A DNA stretch of 64,000 bases from assembly GCA_041392805.1 (NCBI GenBank), contig JAWKLJ010000001.1:5392501-5456500 (forward strand), read 5' to 3'. Shown piece by piece: positions 53,379-61,785 of this stretch. The notes under the pieces were generated by a model. The model was given only the letters and a program-made list of their open reading frames with translations, was not told the DNA's origin and did not search any database. The stretch is from Saprospiraceae bacterium (GTDB taxonomy: Bacteria; Bacteroidota; Bacteroidia; Chitinophagales; Saprospiraceae). How positions within the stretch are numbered: the first letter of the stretch is position 1; every line of letters begins with the position of its first letter. Both the position numbers and the translations under genes were made by a program.

Positions 53379-53556
53379 AATTCACGGATTGACTGGCTGA
53401 TGGCATAATATTTCCTGAATACGTTTACAAAGTAGGGTAGAATAGCTGTTTAAACAATAACAATTCTTTCTATTTGCCAAATTTTCGTTATAATTAAATG
53501 ATTATAAATTATTTTTAATCAATGTTTTATAATTTTCTTTGCCAAATTTTCATTTT

Positions 53557-54960
53557 ATGGTAAATAGCCAACTCATCGAATTGTTGCAGACTTTTGAAAG
53601 AAAAGAATGGATAGAAGCCACCAAGTTTGTCCAATCACCCTTTCACAATAGCCGATCAGATGTTGTCAAACTCCTGGAATACCTCAAAAAAGTAGTTCCC
53701 CGAGGACAAGTCCATAAACTAGATAAAGCCCGTGTTTTTGAAGCCATCTACCCCCTTCAAACCTATGATGAAAAGACGATTCGCTATACCATGTCCTTTT
53801 TGTTCCGCTTGTTGCAGGAATACCTGGCTTATAATGAATTCAAGGAAGAGGAGCTCCTCCAACAATTGTCGCTATTGAAGGCCCTGCGAAAGAGGGGATT
53901 GGATCGAACATTTGAAGGGGCTAGTCATAAAACAGCAGAAAGCCTGGCCAGCCATCCTTACCGCAATCAGGATTATTATTACCATGCGTTTAGCTATCAC
54001 GAAGAGCAGTACATTTTTTCCACAACGAAGAGTCGCAGCATTACCACGGGGTTTCAACATTGGTCTGACCAGAGTACGCTCTTTTTCATGGTACAAAAAT
54101 TGCAACAAGCCTGCATCGCATTATCTCATCAAACGGTACTAAAAAATACCTATCAATTGCCGCTTTTCGACGCAGTGCTAAAAGAAATAGCAGAAAGGGA
54201 CTATCATCATTGCCCTGCCATTTTGGTGTACCACCAACTTTACCAAACCTTGAGTGGAAAGGAAGACGACCTCCATTTTTTAAAGCTCAAAACCTTAATT
54301 GTCAATTTCACCCCCTATTTTCCGAAGCATGAGGTGAAATCCATCTACCTCTTTGCTTTGAATTTTTGTATCCAGCAGTGGAATGCCGGCAAAAGTATAT
54401 TTCTCCAACATGCCTTTACCTTGTATAAAGAAGGCCTTACAGCCGGTATCTTCATCGAAAACGGGCATTTATCACGGTTCACTTACAACAACATTGCCCT
54501 GGCAGGCATGGGGTCAAAGGCCTTTGAATGGACAGAAAATTTCCTGAAGACATACGAACCATTCATCGAAGAAAAATATAGATACAGTACCTTTAACTTC
54601 AACCTGGCGACCCTTTATTATCGAAAACAGGACTATCACAAGGCTATGCATTTGTTGCAGCAAACTGATTTTCAAGATGTTTTACACAGCTTGGAAGCCA
54701 GAAAGATGTTGCTGATTATTTACTATGAATTGGGGGAGAACAATGCCTTGGAGTCGCTGCTGGAAAGTTTTAAAAACCTCGTTTACCGCCAAAAAAAGAT
54801 TGGCTATCACCGCGAAAATTACCTCAACCTGATCCGATTTACCCACAAACGCCTTCGTTTGAACGCATCTGATAAGCAAGGAATGGCCAAACTAAGGACA
54901 GCGGTAAAAACCACGCCAAATGTAGCCGAGCGGGAATGGTTGTTGCAGAAAATGGAATAG
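53557..54960 (+). CDS. Helical-repeat protein of unknown function
   Basis: 467 residues from ATG at 53557. It starts MVNSQLIELLQTFERKEWIE with no signal peptide, and the sequence is almost all helix with TPR-like pairs in the second half ('NLATLYYRKQDYHKAMHLLQ', 'EARKMLLIIYYELGENNALE'). Probably cytoplasmic scaffolding. No named family could be assigned; it may be a lineage-specific family. Confidence 0.7.
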   Translation: MVNSQLIELLQTFERKEWIEATKFVQSPFHNSRSDVVKLLEYLKKVVPRGQVHKLDKARVFEAIYPLQTYDEKTIRYTMSFLFRLLQEYLAYNEFKEEELLQQLSLLKALRKRGLDRTFEGASHKTAESLASHPYRNQDYYYHAFSYHEEQYIFSTTKSRSITTGFQHWSDQSTLFFMVQKLQQACIALSHQTVLKNTYQLPLFDAVLKEIAERDYHHCPAILVYHQLYQTLSGKEDDLHFLKLKTLIVNFTPYFPKHEVKSIYLFALNFCIQQWNAGKSIFLQHAFTLYKEGLTAGIFIENGHLSRFTYNNIALAGMGSKAFEWTENFLKTYEPFIEEKYRYSTFNFNLATLYYRKQDYHKAMHLLQQTDFQDVLHSLEARKMLLIIYYELGENNALESLLESFKNLVYRQKKIGYHRENYLNLIRFTHKRLRLNASDKQGMAKLRTAVKTTPNVAEREWLLQKME

Positions 54961-55000
54961 CGCTTGTTGGACGTTACGCCAAAAGCGACCAACAAGCGCT
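54959..55000. terminator. Bidirectional terminator between convergent genes
   Basis: AGCGCTTGTTGG (54959-54970) and its exact complement (54989-55000), 18-nt loop. It overlaps the last bases of the stop codon of the plus-strand gene and ends 6 bp before the 3' end of the minus-strand gene. Confidence 0.75.
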
Positions 55001-55005
55001 AAGTT

Positions 55006-55884
55006 TTACTTCAATTTAGCGGTAAAAAAGTCAATGGTACGTTGCCAGGCCAGGTTTCCTGCTTCCCAATTGTAACGTGGGGTGCTATCGTTGTGAAAAC
55101 CGTGATTGACATCCGGATATAAATGGGCGCTGTATTCCTTGTTGTGTTTCTGTAAGGCCGCTGCATAGTCTGGCCAACCTGCATTGACCCTTTCATCCAA
55201 AGCAGCGAAATGGAGTAGGAGGGGGGCCTTGATATTGGGCACCTCTTCGGCTGCTGGTTGGCTGCCGTAAAAGGGAACTGCCGCCAATAGATCAGGGACT
55301 TTAACAGCCATCATGTTAGAGATCCAGCCGCCAAAGCAAAATCCGACTACACCGACTTTCCCGCTGCATTCCGCATGATTTTTTAAGTGCTCAAAAGCCG
55401 CAATAAAATCTTCCAACATTTCATTCCGGTCTCTTTTTTGCTGCAATGCCCTGCCATCATCGTCGTTGCCGGGGTAGCCACCGAGGGGGCTTAGGGCGTC
55501 CGGTGCCAGGGAGATAAAACCAGCCAGTGCCGCCCGCCGAGCCACATCTTCAATATGTGGATTGAGTCCCCGGTTTTCATGCACAACGATGATGCCGGGT
55601 AGCTTTTGCTGATTATTCAAAGGACGAGAAAGCAAGCCTTTGATTTCACCACCACCTTTGGGCGATGCATAGGTGATATACTCCGATTTCAGTCTGGGGT
55701 CATCTGCCCTAACCTGCTGTTTTTCTTCATAATTAGGTAAAAGATAAGCAAGAATGGCGGGAACGGTTAAGCCACCTACCGCATAAACTTTGATCCGCTC
55801 AATGAACTCCCGACGGTCCAGCTTATTATGAGCATATTGGTCGTATAAATCAAAAACCTCTTGTTTTAATTGGATCTTTTCCAT
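55006..55884 (-). CDS. Dienelactone hydrolase family protein
   Basis: 292-residue alpha/beta hydrolase with the cysteine nucleophile of the dienelactone hydrolase family in 'VGVVGFCFGGWISNM', the acid in 'HFAALDERVNAGWPDY', and His in 'DVNHGFHNDST'. The first 60 residues form a helical extension with a hydrophobic segment (about 33-49), possibly a Tat-like or membrane anchor. The general role is cleavage of small lactones or esters. Confidence 0.9.
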   Translation of the reverse strand: MEKIQLKQEVFDLYDQYAHNKLDRREFIERIKVYAVGGLTVPAILAYLLPNYEEKQQVRADDPRLKSEYITYASPKGGGEIKGLLSRPLNNQQKLPGIIVVHENRGLNPHIEDVARRAALAGFISLAPDALSPLGGYPGNDDDGRALQQKRDRNEMLEDFIAAFEHLKNHAECSGKVGVVGFCFGGWISNMMAVKVPDLLAAVPFYGSQPAAEEVPNIKAPLLLHFAALDERVNAGWPDYAAALQKHNKEYSAHLYPDVNHGFHNDSTPRYNWEAGNLAWQRTIDFFTAKLK

Positions 55885-55957
55885 TTTTTCGAATTTTATG
55901 ATGGTTTAATTTTTTGGTCGTAGGAACAATTCCAATGTAAGGAATTTTTTTAGACCA

Positions 55958-56662
55958 TTACTTTACAAACCGGTTTACAAAAGGGAATTTATAGGCTCTT
56001 CCAATTGGGACCACCGCTTCTTCTTCTAAATATAGCAGATTCCCTACTATTTTTTCAATTTTTGCCGTATTTACAATATAAGACTTATGTACGCGTACAA
56101 ACTGGTCGGGATGGAGGTTCTCTTCCCAATACCGAAGTGGGTCAGCAGATAAAATCCTTTTTCCGGGAAGGAATATTTCGATATAATCTGCATCGGATTT
56201 CAAATAGATGATATTTGTTAAAGTGATTTTGATGTGTTCGTAACCGGATTTGATAAATAATTCCCTGGGGGTAGTTTGGGGAGGAGCCACTACTTCAGTA
56301 GGGGGGGCAACAGCGTTATTTACCGGCACCTTTGCCACCGCTTTTACAAATCGTTGGAAGGAAAATGGTTTCAGTAAATAGTCAACCACATTAAATTCGT
56401 AACTCTCCAGCGCATAGTCAGGAAAGGCTGTTGTCAGGATAACGTGAGGAGGATTAGGGATGGTTTTCAAAAAATCAATTCCCGACATTTTTGGCAAATG
56501 AATATCCAAAAATATTAAATCGACCACTTCGGTTTTTAAAAAATCCATCGCCTGAATAGCACTCGGAAAAGTAGCTTTCAACTTTAAGGGCTCAATATCT
56601 TCAATATACTTTTTTAGAATGCGTTGGGCTGGGGGTTGGTCTTCGATGATGATGCAATTCAT
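55958..56662 (-). CDS. LytTR response regulator
   Basis: 234 residues: receiver domain (1-120) with Asp53 in 'LIFLDIHLPKMSGIDF' and Lys in 'YLLKPFSFQRF', then a LytTR domain (about 135-230, 'FIKSGYEHIKITLTNIIYLK' and 'FVRVHKSYIVNTAKI'). It overlaps the kinase gene by 4 bp. LytTR proteins bind 9-bp direct repeats about 21 bp apart, and such pairs are present in the intergenic region upstream of this operon (57739-57825). Confidence 0.93.
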   Translation of the reverse strand: MNCIIIEDQPPAQRILKKYIEDIEPLKLKATFPSAIQAMDFLKTEVVDLIFLDIHLPKMSGIDFLKTIPNPPHVILTTAFPDYALESYEFNVVDYLLKPFSFQRFVKAVAKVPVNNAVAPPTEVVAPPQTTPRELFIKSGYEHIKITLTNIIYLKSDADYIEIFLPGKRILSADPLRYWEENLHPDQFVRVHKSYIVNTAKIEKIVGNLLYLEEEAVVPIGRAYKFPFVNRFVK

Positions 56663-57693
56663 ATTTGATTTATCTTTTTCAGTTGAATAGATAAATGAAC
56701 CTCATATTGATGATCTTCGCTTTCCTGAATGTCCAATTGATGCGCATTTGGATAGATCAATTGTAATCGTTTTTTGACATTTTGTAAGCCGATTCCTTGC
56801 GAAAGTTTTTCTGTATTGGTAGTGGGATCAAAATTGTTTTTACAACAAAAATCCAATCGCCCCTCATCGGATACCTTAATTTCAATATCGATAAATATAT
56901 TTTCGAACTGGCTGGCCTGGCTGTGTTTAAATGCATTTTCAATAAAAACAATCAATATCAAGGGGGCAATTTTATAACTCGAATGGATATTTTGCACCTT
57001 AAAATTCACTTCGCCACGTTCTTCAATTTGTAACTGATTGAGTCGGGTGAAATGTTCCAATTGCTCCAGCTCTTTGGCAAGTGGGACGAATTCTTCCTTA
57101 CACTCATATAGCATATAGCGCAATACAGCACTCAATTCCAGAATGATCGTAGGCGTTTTCGGAGAATTTTCTATGGCATAGGAATACAAGTTATTGAGGT
57201 TGTTAAACAAAAAATGCGGATTGATCTGGGATTTCAAAAATTGCATTTCACTCTCTTGCGCTGTGGCTTTTAATTCGTCTACTTCTCGCTGTTTCGCTAT
57301 GGCATCCCAAGCAAACTTAAACCCTACCAAAATAGTGATCACCGGCAATACTTCTACCAGCGTAAATAGCACGCCTGGAAAGGTATTGGCTCTTCTCCCA
57401 GAGAAATAGATGGGCTCTAATACCAATTCTTCTATCAAAATAACTGCTGTAATGGTCAAAATAACCAACAGAGAAAAGGACAGGTACTTTTTTCGGTAAA
57501 AGAAGCGGGGTAATAGCAAATAATTAATGACCAAAGCAGCAACGGCATAGTTAAAGAAAAAAGCGGGTTGGTGCCTGGCAATTTGGGGATGATTTTTGTC
57601 AAACGAATAGAAAATAAAGACCAATAAGTGTAGTACTAATTGGAATAAGACCTCCTTGGCGGGTATCGACGATAAGTTGAGTTTTTTCCCCAT
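56659..57693 (-). CDS. LytS-type sensor histidine kinase
   Basis: 344 residues with four membrane spans in the first 130 residues, then a His_kinase (PF06580) domain with 'QINPHFLFNNLNNLY' and phospho-His160, and the ATPase part 'LIVFIENAFKHSQAS' and 'GIGLQNVKKRLQLIYP'. Partner of the LytTR regulator. No large extracytoplasmic sensor domain, so the signal is probably sensed in or at the membrane. Confidence 0.93.
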   Translation of the reverse strand: MGKKLNLSSIPAKEVLFQLVLHLLVFIFYSFDKNHPQIARHQPAFFFNYAVAALVINYLLLPRFFYRKKYLSFSLLVILTITAVILIEELVLEPIYFSGRRANTFPGVLFTLVEVLPVITILVGFKFAWDAIAKQREVDELKATAQESEMQFLKSQINPHFLFNNLNNLYSYAIENSPKTPTIILELSAVLRYMLYECKEEFVPLAKELEQLEHFTRLNQLQIEERGEVNFKVQNIHSSYKIAPLILIVFIENAFKHSQASQFENIFIDIEIKVSDEGRLDFCCKNNFDPTTNTEKLSQGIGLQNVKKRLQLIYPNAHQLDIQESEDHQYEVHLSIQLKKINQI

Positions 57694-57738
57694 TCTTCAA
57701 AATTAACCATTCAGACACTATTTATAAAAAGTATTCCC

Positions 57739-57825
57739 GTCAACGACCATTTTACGCCTGTCAACAACATTTTCTTCTCTGCAAATAAAAGCGATGTCGT
57801 TCACAGGCCATTTTTTGTCGTTCAA
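57739..57825. promoter_or_regulatory. Four LytTR-like binding sites in divergent promoter region
   Basis: Two plus-strand sites, GTCGTTCAC (57796-57804) and GTCGTTCAA (57817-57825), and two minus-strand sites, GTCGTTGAC (57739-57747) and GTTGTTGAC (57760-57768). Both pairs have 21-bp start-to-start spacing, two helical turns, as known for LytTR regulators such as AgrA. They lie between the LytTR operon (minus) and the TonB-dependent receptor (plus). Confidence 0.6.
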
Positions 57826-57897
57826 AGAAACTATTTTTTTATTTGCCATGGATTCTACTCTTTTGTGGTATCAAAAATACTTATCAACCCTTTTGTC

Positions 57898-60285
57898 ATG
57901 AAAAGCAAGTCCATTCCATTTTTTCTATGTTCTTTTTTCATCCTCACTTCCAACCTCCTTATTGCCCAAAATAAAGCAATAACGGTTTTCGGTACTATTA
58001 TAGAAAATAATAGCCGTCAGCCAGTCGAGTTTGCCACCATTATGATTGGTGATCCTGCTACGAAAAAGCCGATTACTGGGACGACTACTGGCGCCGACGG
58101 AACCTTCAATATCAAAATCGATGTCCAGGACTTTTACGTAGAGGTCAGCTTTATCGGCTTTGCTTCACAAACCATCCGAGACATCGCTGTGGTGGAGGGA
58201 AGCGCAGACCTTGGTACCATCCTGCTATCTGATGATAGCCAAACCCTGAATGAAGTAACGGTGCGGGCAGAAAAATCGAATACGGAGTTCAAATTAGATA
58301 AAAGGATTTTTAATGTTGGCAAAGATTTGAGTAATTCCGGTGCAAGCGCTTTAGAAGTGCTGAATAATGTCCCTTCCGTTACCGTAAATATCGAAGGACA
58401 AATTAGCTTGCGCGGTAGTGCCGGGGTACAAATTCTCATCAATGGTAAGCCCTCCGTTTTAGCCAGCGAACAAGGCAATGCCCTGGGTACCATCACCGCA
58501 GAAATGATCGATAAAATAGAAGTGATTACCAACCCCTCAGCAAAATACGATGCGGAAGGTACCTCAGGAATCATCAATATCGTCTTGAAAAAAGAAGAGA
58601 AAAAAGGACTGAATGGATCGATCACTTTGAATACCGGACACCCCAACAACCACAGCGTAGGCTTGAGCATGAACCGGCGTACGGAAAAATTCAACCTCTT
58701 TACTCAAATTGGTGCCGGATACCGAACTTTTCCGGGGATAAGCGAAACGATCAACCAGGATTTGACCGAAAATACCCGCATCAATAGTATTGGCGATAAC
58801 GAAAAAAATGAAACCTTTTATAATCTAATCCTAGGAACAGATTACCATATTGATAAGCTCAATGTCGTCTCCTTGACTGGAAGTTTTGCTTTTGAACAAG
58901 AAAAAGAATTCTCCAATACAGATTTTAGCGCTTGGGATGAAGCAGGAACCCAAACTGCTGCCTGGAATCGAGATGAAGTGACCATCGCTACTAACCCCAA
59001 ATTCCAATATGAACTTCAATATAAAAAGGATTTTAAGAGCCATAAAGACCACGACTTGCTCTTCAGTGCCTTAGGCCATTTTTTTGGAAAGGATCAATCT
59101 TCGGATTTCATTAATTCGACTGTTTTTGGCACAGTGGCTTTCAAAGAACAGAAAACCAGAACTAATTTTAAAAACGCGGAATATACCTTCAACTTGGATT
59201 ATACCAACCCCCTTGCAAAGACCTTCACTTTGGAAACAGGGGCTCAATATGTCATTTCTGATGTAGCCAATGATTATGCCGTTACGGATTTAATTGATGG
59301 GGCATGGATAGAAAATGCTAGCCTGACTAATGTTTTTGAGTACGATCAACGTGTACTTGGTCTTTATGGCACAGCAGCCTATGAAGGCGATATTTGGGGA
59401 TTAAAATTGGGCCTCCGTATGGAAAATACGGTACTGAATACTTTACTACTCAATACCAATAAGTCGAATAATCAAAACTATTCCAATCTTTTTCCAACCC
59501 TACATACTTCTTATAAGTTATCTGATCATTTTTCCCTACAGGCAGGCTATTCCAGGCGAATTTTCAGGCCAAGAATGTGGGATTTAAACCCCTTTTTCAA
59601 TATCCGCAACAACTTTAGTATTCGTACAGGCAACCCGGATTTGCTACCGGAATTTTCAGATTCCTATGAGATCAATAGTATCTATATTCTGGAAAAGGCT
59701 TCCTTTAACTTTGGGGTTTACCACCGCTATACGACCGACGTGGTGGAACGCGTAACCACTTTCGCTGACAATATCAGTACCTCTACGCCCTTAAATATTG
59801 GAACCAACCGGGCCACTGGCGTAGAATTCAATGGCAAGTATAACTTCTCAAAATGGTTGACAATCAATGGTGATTTCAACTACAATTACTTTGATCGCGA
59901 AGGAACTTTTGAAGCAAGATCTTTTGACTTTACTGCTGATCAATGGTCGGCTCGGATGACTGCTAAACTAAAATTACCGGCTCAGATAGATTTCGAGATA
60001 ACAGGGAATTACCGATCACGGGTGCAATCTTTTCAACGCCTAACTTCCGATTATGCTTTTGCCGATTTGGGCATTCGAAAAAAAATAATGAAGGGGAAGA
60101 CGATACTCAATCTCAGTATTAGAGACCTCTTTTCTTCCCAAATAAGGGAAAGTGAAGCCAATCAGCCTGGCTTTTATTTATACAATTGGGATCAAAGAGG
60201 AGGCAGGTATGTCACCTTTGGCATTAGCTATGGTTTTGGCAAAGGTGAAGCAATGGAGTTTTCGGGCCAAAAAGGAAGGCACTAG
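57898..60285 (+). CDS. TonB-dependent receptor, outer-membrane beta-barrel family
   Basis: 795 residues from the ATG at 57898 with signal peptide (ending NLLIAQ). A carboxypeptidase-regulatory-like domain ('PVEFATIMIGDPATKKPITG' to 'FIGFASQTIRDIAV') precedes the plug ('GASALEVLNNVPSVTV', 'IEVITNPSAKYDAEGTSGII') and the barrel of the OMP_b-brl_3 type, ending in 'YVTFGISYGFG'. It takes up an unknown large ligand with energy from TonB. It lies divergent from the LytS/LytTR genes, whose regulator probably controls it. Confidence 0.92.
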   Translation: MKSKSIPFFLCSFFILTSNLLIAQNKAITVFGTIIENNSRQPVEFATIMIGDPATKKPITGTTTGADGTFNIKIDVQDFYVEVSFIGFASQTIRDIAVVEGSADLGTILLSDDSQTLNEVTVRAEKSNTEFKLDKRIFNVGKDLSNSGASALEVLNNVPSVTVNIEGQISLRGSAGVQILINGKPSVLASEQGNALGTITAEMIDKIEVITNPSAKYDAEGTSGIINIVLKKEEKKGLNGSITLNTGHPNNHSVGLSMNRRTEKFNLFTQIGAGYRTFPGISETINQDLTENTRINSIGDNEKNETFYNLILGTDYHIDKLNVVSLTGSFAFEQEKEFSNTDFSAWDEAGTQTAAWNRDEVTIATNPKFQYELQYKKDFKSHKDHDLLFSALGHFFGKDQSSDFINSTVFGTVAFKEQKTRTNFKNAEYTFNLDYTNPLAKTFTLETGAQYVISDVANDYAVTDLIDGAWIENASLTNVFEYDQRVLGLYGTAAYEGDIWGLKLGLRMENTVLNTLLLNTNKSNNQNYSNLFPTLHTSYKLSDHFSLQAGYSRRIFRPRMWDLNPFFNIRNNFSIRTGNPDLLPEFSDSYEINSIYILEKASFNFGVYHRYTTDVVERVTTFADNISTSTPLNIGTNRATGVEFNGKYNFSKWLTINGDFNYNYFDREGTFEARSFDFTADQWSARMTAKLKLPAQIDFEITGNYRSRVQSFQRLTSDYAFADLGIRKKIMKGKTILNLSIRDLFSSQIRESEANQPGFYLYNWDQRGGRYVTFGISYGFGKGEAMEFSGQKGRH

Positions 60286-60341
60286 TGGTCAGTCAAGCCT
60301 AAATTGTCGAGAAATATTTACAAAACAAACTAAACAATATT

Positions 60342-60950
60342 ATGAAAAAAATTATGCTGGGCTTTGCCCTTTTTACTTCGATTGTGCTTTTTAGTGCTTT
60401 CACTTTGGTTGAAAAACCAATAGAACCCCCTACCTGGGAAATTGACAAAGGGCACAGCTCTGTTTCTTTTGCTGTCCGCCACTATTTTTCTAACGTAATC
60501 GGCACCTTTGATGAATTTGACGGTACTTTAAAATTTGATCCGGAAGACCTGGCAGGAAGCAGTGTGGCTTTCAGCATTAAAATAGCCAGTGTCAACACGA
60601 AGAATGAGCGCCGCGACGGCCATCTACAATCAGCCGATTTTTTTAATGCGGAAGCATGGCCCGAGATGAAGTTTGAATCTACCAGTTTTTCGGCTGTAGG
60701 CGATCAATACCTGATGAAAGGAAAAATGACTATTCGCGATGTGACCAAAGAAGTAGAGGTTCCTATGAACTTCCTGGGCCAGATGGCACACCCCCGAAGA
60801 GAAGGAGCCTTCATTGGTGGTTTCTCTTCAGAATTTACCATTAACCGGAATGATTATGGCGTAGGAACCGGAAATTTTGCTGCTACAGCTACCATTGGAG
60901 CAGAAGTGAAAGTGACGATCAACCTAGAGGTGAGCAGAACAGGGTCATAA
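60342..60950 (+). CDS. YceI family protein
   Basis: 202 residues with a signal peptide (MKKIMLGFALFTSIVLFSAF). The lipocalin-like YceI fold is clear: 'WEIDKGHSSVSFAVRHYFSN', 'FDEFDGTLKFDPEDLAGSSV', 'RDGHLQSADFFNAEAWPEM' and 'NRNDYGVGTGNFAATATIG'. Binds isoprenoid-like lipids in the periplasm in known members. It follows the TonB receptor by 57 bp and precedes the PepSY gene, possibly one operon. Confidence 0.93.
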   Translation: MKKIMLGFALFTSIVLFSAFTLVEKPIEPPTWEIDKGHSSVSFAVRHYFSNVIGTFDEFDGTLKFDPEDLAGSSVAFSIKIASVNTKNERRDGHLQSADFFNAEAWPEMKFESTSFSAVGDQYLMKGKMTIRDVTKEVEVPMNFLGQMAHPRREGAFIGGFSSEFTINRNDYGVGTGNFAATATIGAEVKVTINLEVSRTGS

Positions 60951-61008
60951 GGCCATCCTCGCATTTTCCAGTTTTATTGTTAATCTGCTTCTTTCTAATT
61001 TGTTGACC

Positions 61009-61554
61009 ATGAAATTAACTGCAAGAAACATTCACCGGGATTTTGCCTATTTTTATGTAGGCTTAATTATCTCTTTTTCTTTTTCCGGTATCTTTTTAAA
61101 CCACCGTCAGGTATGGCATCCAATGCGATATAAATATGCCTCCACAGAAATAACGTTGGACAAGCCTGTACTAGCCGATCAAGTGAATGATGCCTATCTA
61201 AAAGAATTTTCGAAAAATTTCAATATTGACGACCCGATTAGACGATATGCCGTAGATGGAAATACATTACGGATTACCTATGCTGACCACGACGCTGAAG
61301 TTGATTTGGCTTCCGGAAAAGGCAAAATCGGGGAATACCGGCAAACACCAATGTTGGGACAAATGACGGAATTACATGTGACAACCAATAAATGGTGGAT
61401 TTATTATTCCGATATCTTCGGAATGGCTATGCTCACCATTGCTATCACAGGTATGTTTCTGAGTAAAGGTAGTATGAGTTTCAAATCACGGGGATGGAAA
61501 TTGGCACTGGTGGGGATTCTTTTCCCATTGTTTTTTCTGTTTTTACTTTCCTAA
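61009..61554 (+). CDS. PepSY-associated transmembrane protein
   Basis: 181 residues, starting MKLTARNIHRDFAYFYVGLI. There are three membrane helices (about 13-31, 128-147, 160-179) and a central periplasmic PepSY-like region. The 'NIHRDFAYFYVGLIISFSFSG' helix, with its conserved His, and 'NKWWIYYSDIFGMAMLTIAI' are typical of PepSY-TM proteins linked with iron reductase or siderophore functions. Its place behind a TonB receptor fits a role in metal or siderophore uptake. Confidence 0.8.
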   Translation: MKLTARNIHRDFAYFYVGLIISFSFSGIFLNHRQVWHPMRYKYASTEITLDKPVLADQVNDAYLKEFSKNFNIDDPIRRYAVDGNTLRITYADHDAEVDLASGKGKIGEYRQTPMLGQMTELHVTTNKWWIYYSDIFGMAMLTIAITGMFLSKGSMSFKSRGWKLALVGILFPLFFLFLLS

Positions 61555-61611
61555 TTGGACTTTCGACGCTTTGGAAAACCCTCCGTTTCCAGACTAGAAG
61601 TGGGAAAATTG

Positions 61612-61679
61612 GGAAGTGGGAAGTCGGAAGTGGGAAAATTGTGCACCTGCGCCTTTCCGCCTTCCGCCTTCCCACTTCC
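61612..61679. terminator. Long GA/CT hairpin between convergent genes
   Basis: The 19-bp left arm (61612-61630) and right arm (61661-61679) pair with a single mismatch around a 30-nt loop. The stretch is built of GGAAGTGGGAA-type repeats followed by their pyrimidine complement. It lies between the ends of the PepSY gene and guaB and probably acts as a shared terminator. Confidence 0.5.
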
Positions 61680-61785
61680 ACTTTCACTGCGCCTTCCGCC
61701 TTCCACCTTCACCTTCCACACGGCACAATAAGCAAGAAAACAAGCTCCTCAGCTGACGGAAGCATTTTACAATAGGCTGCTGCTG

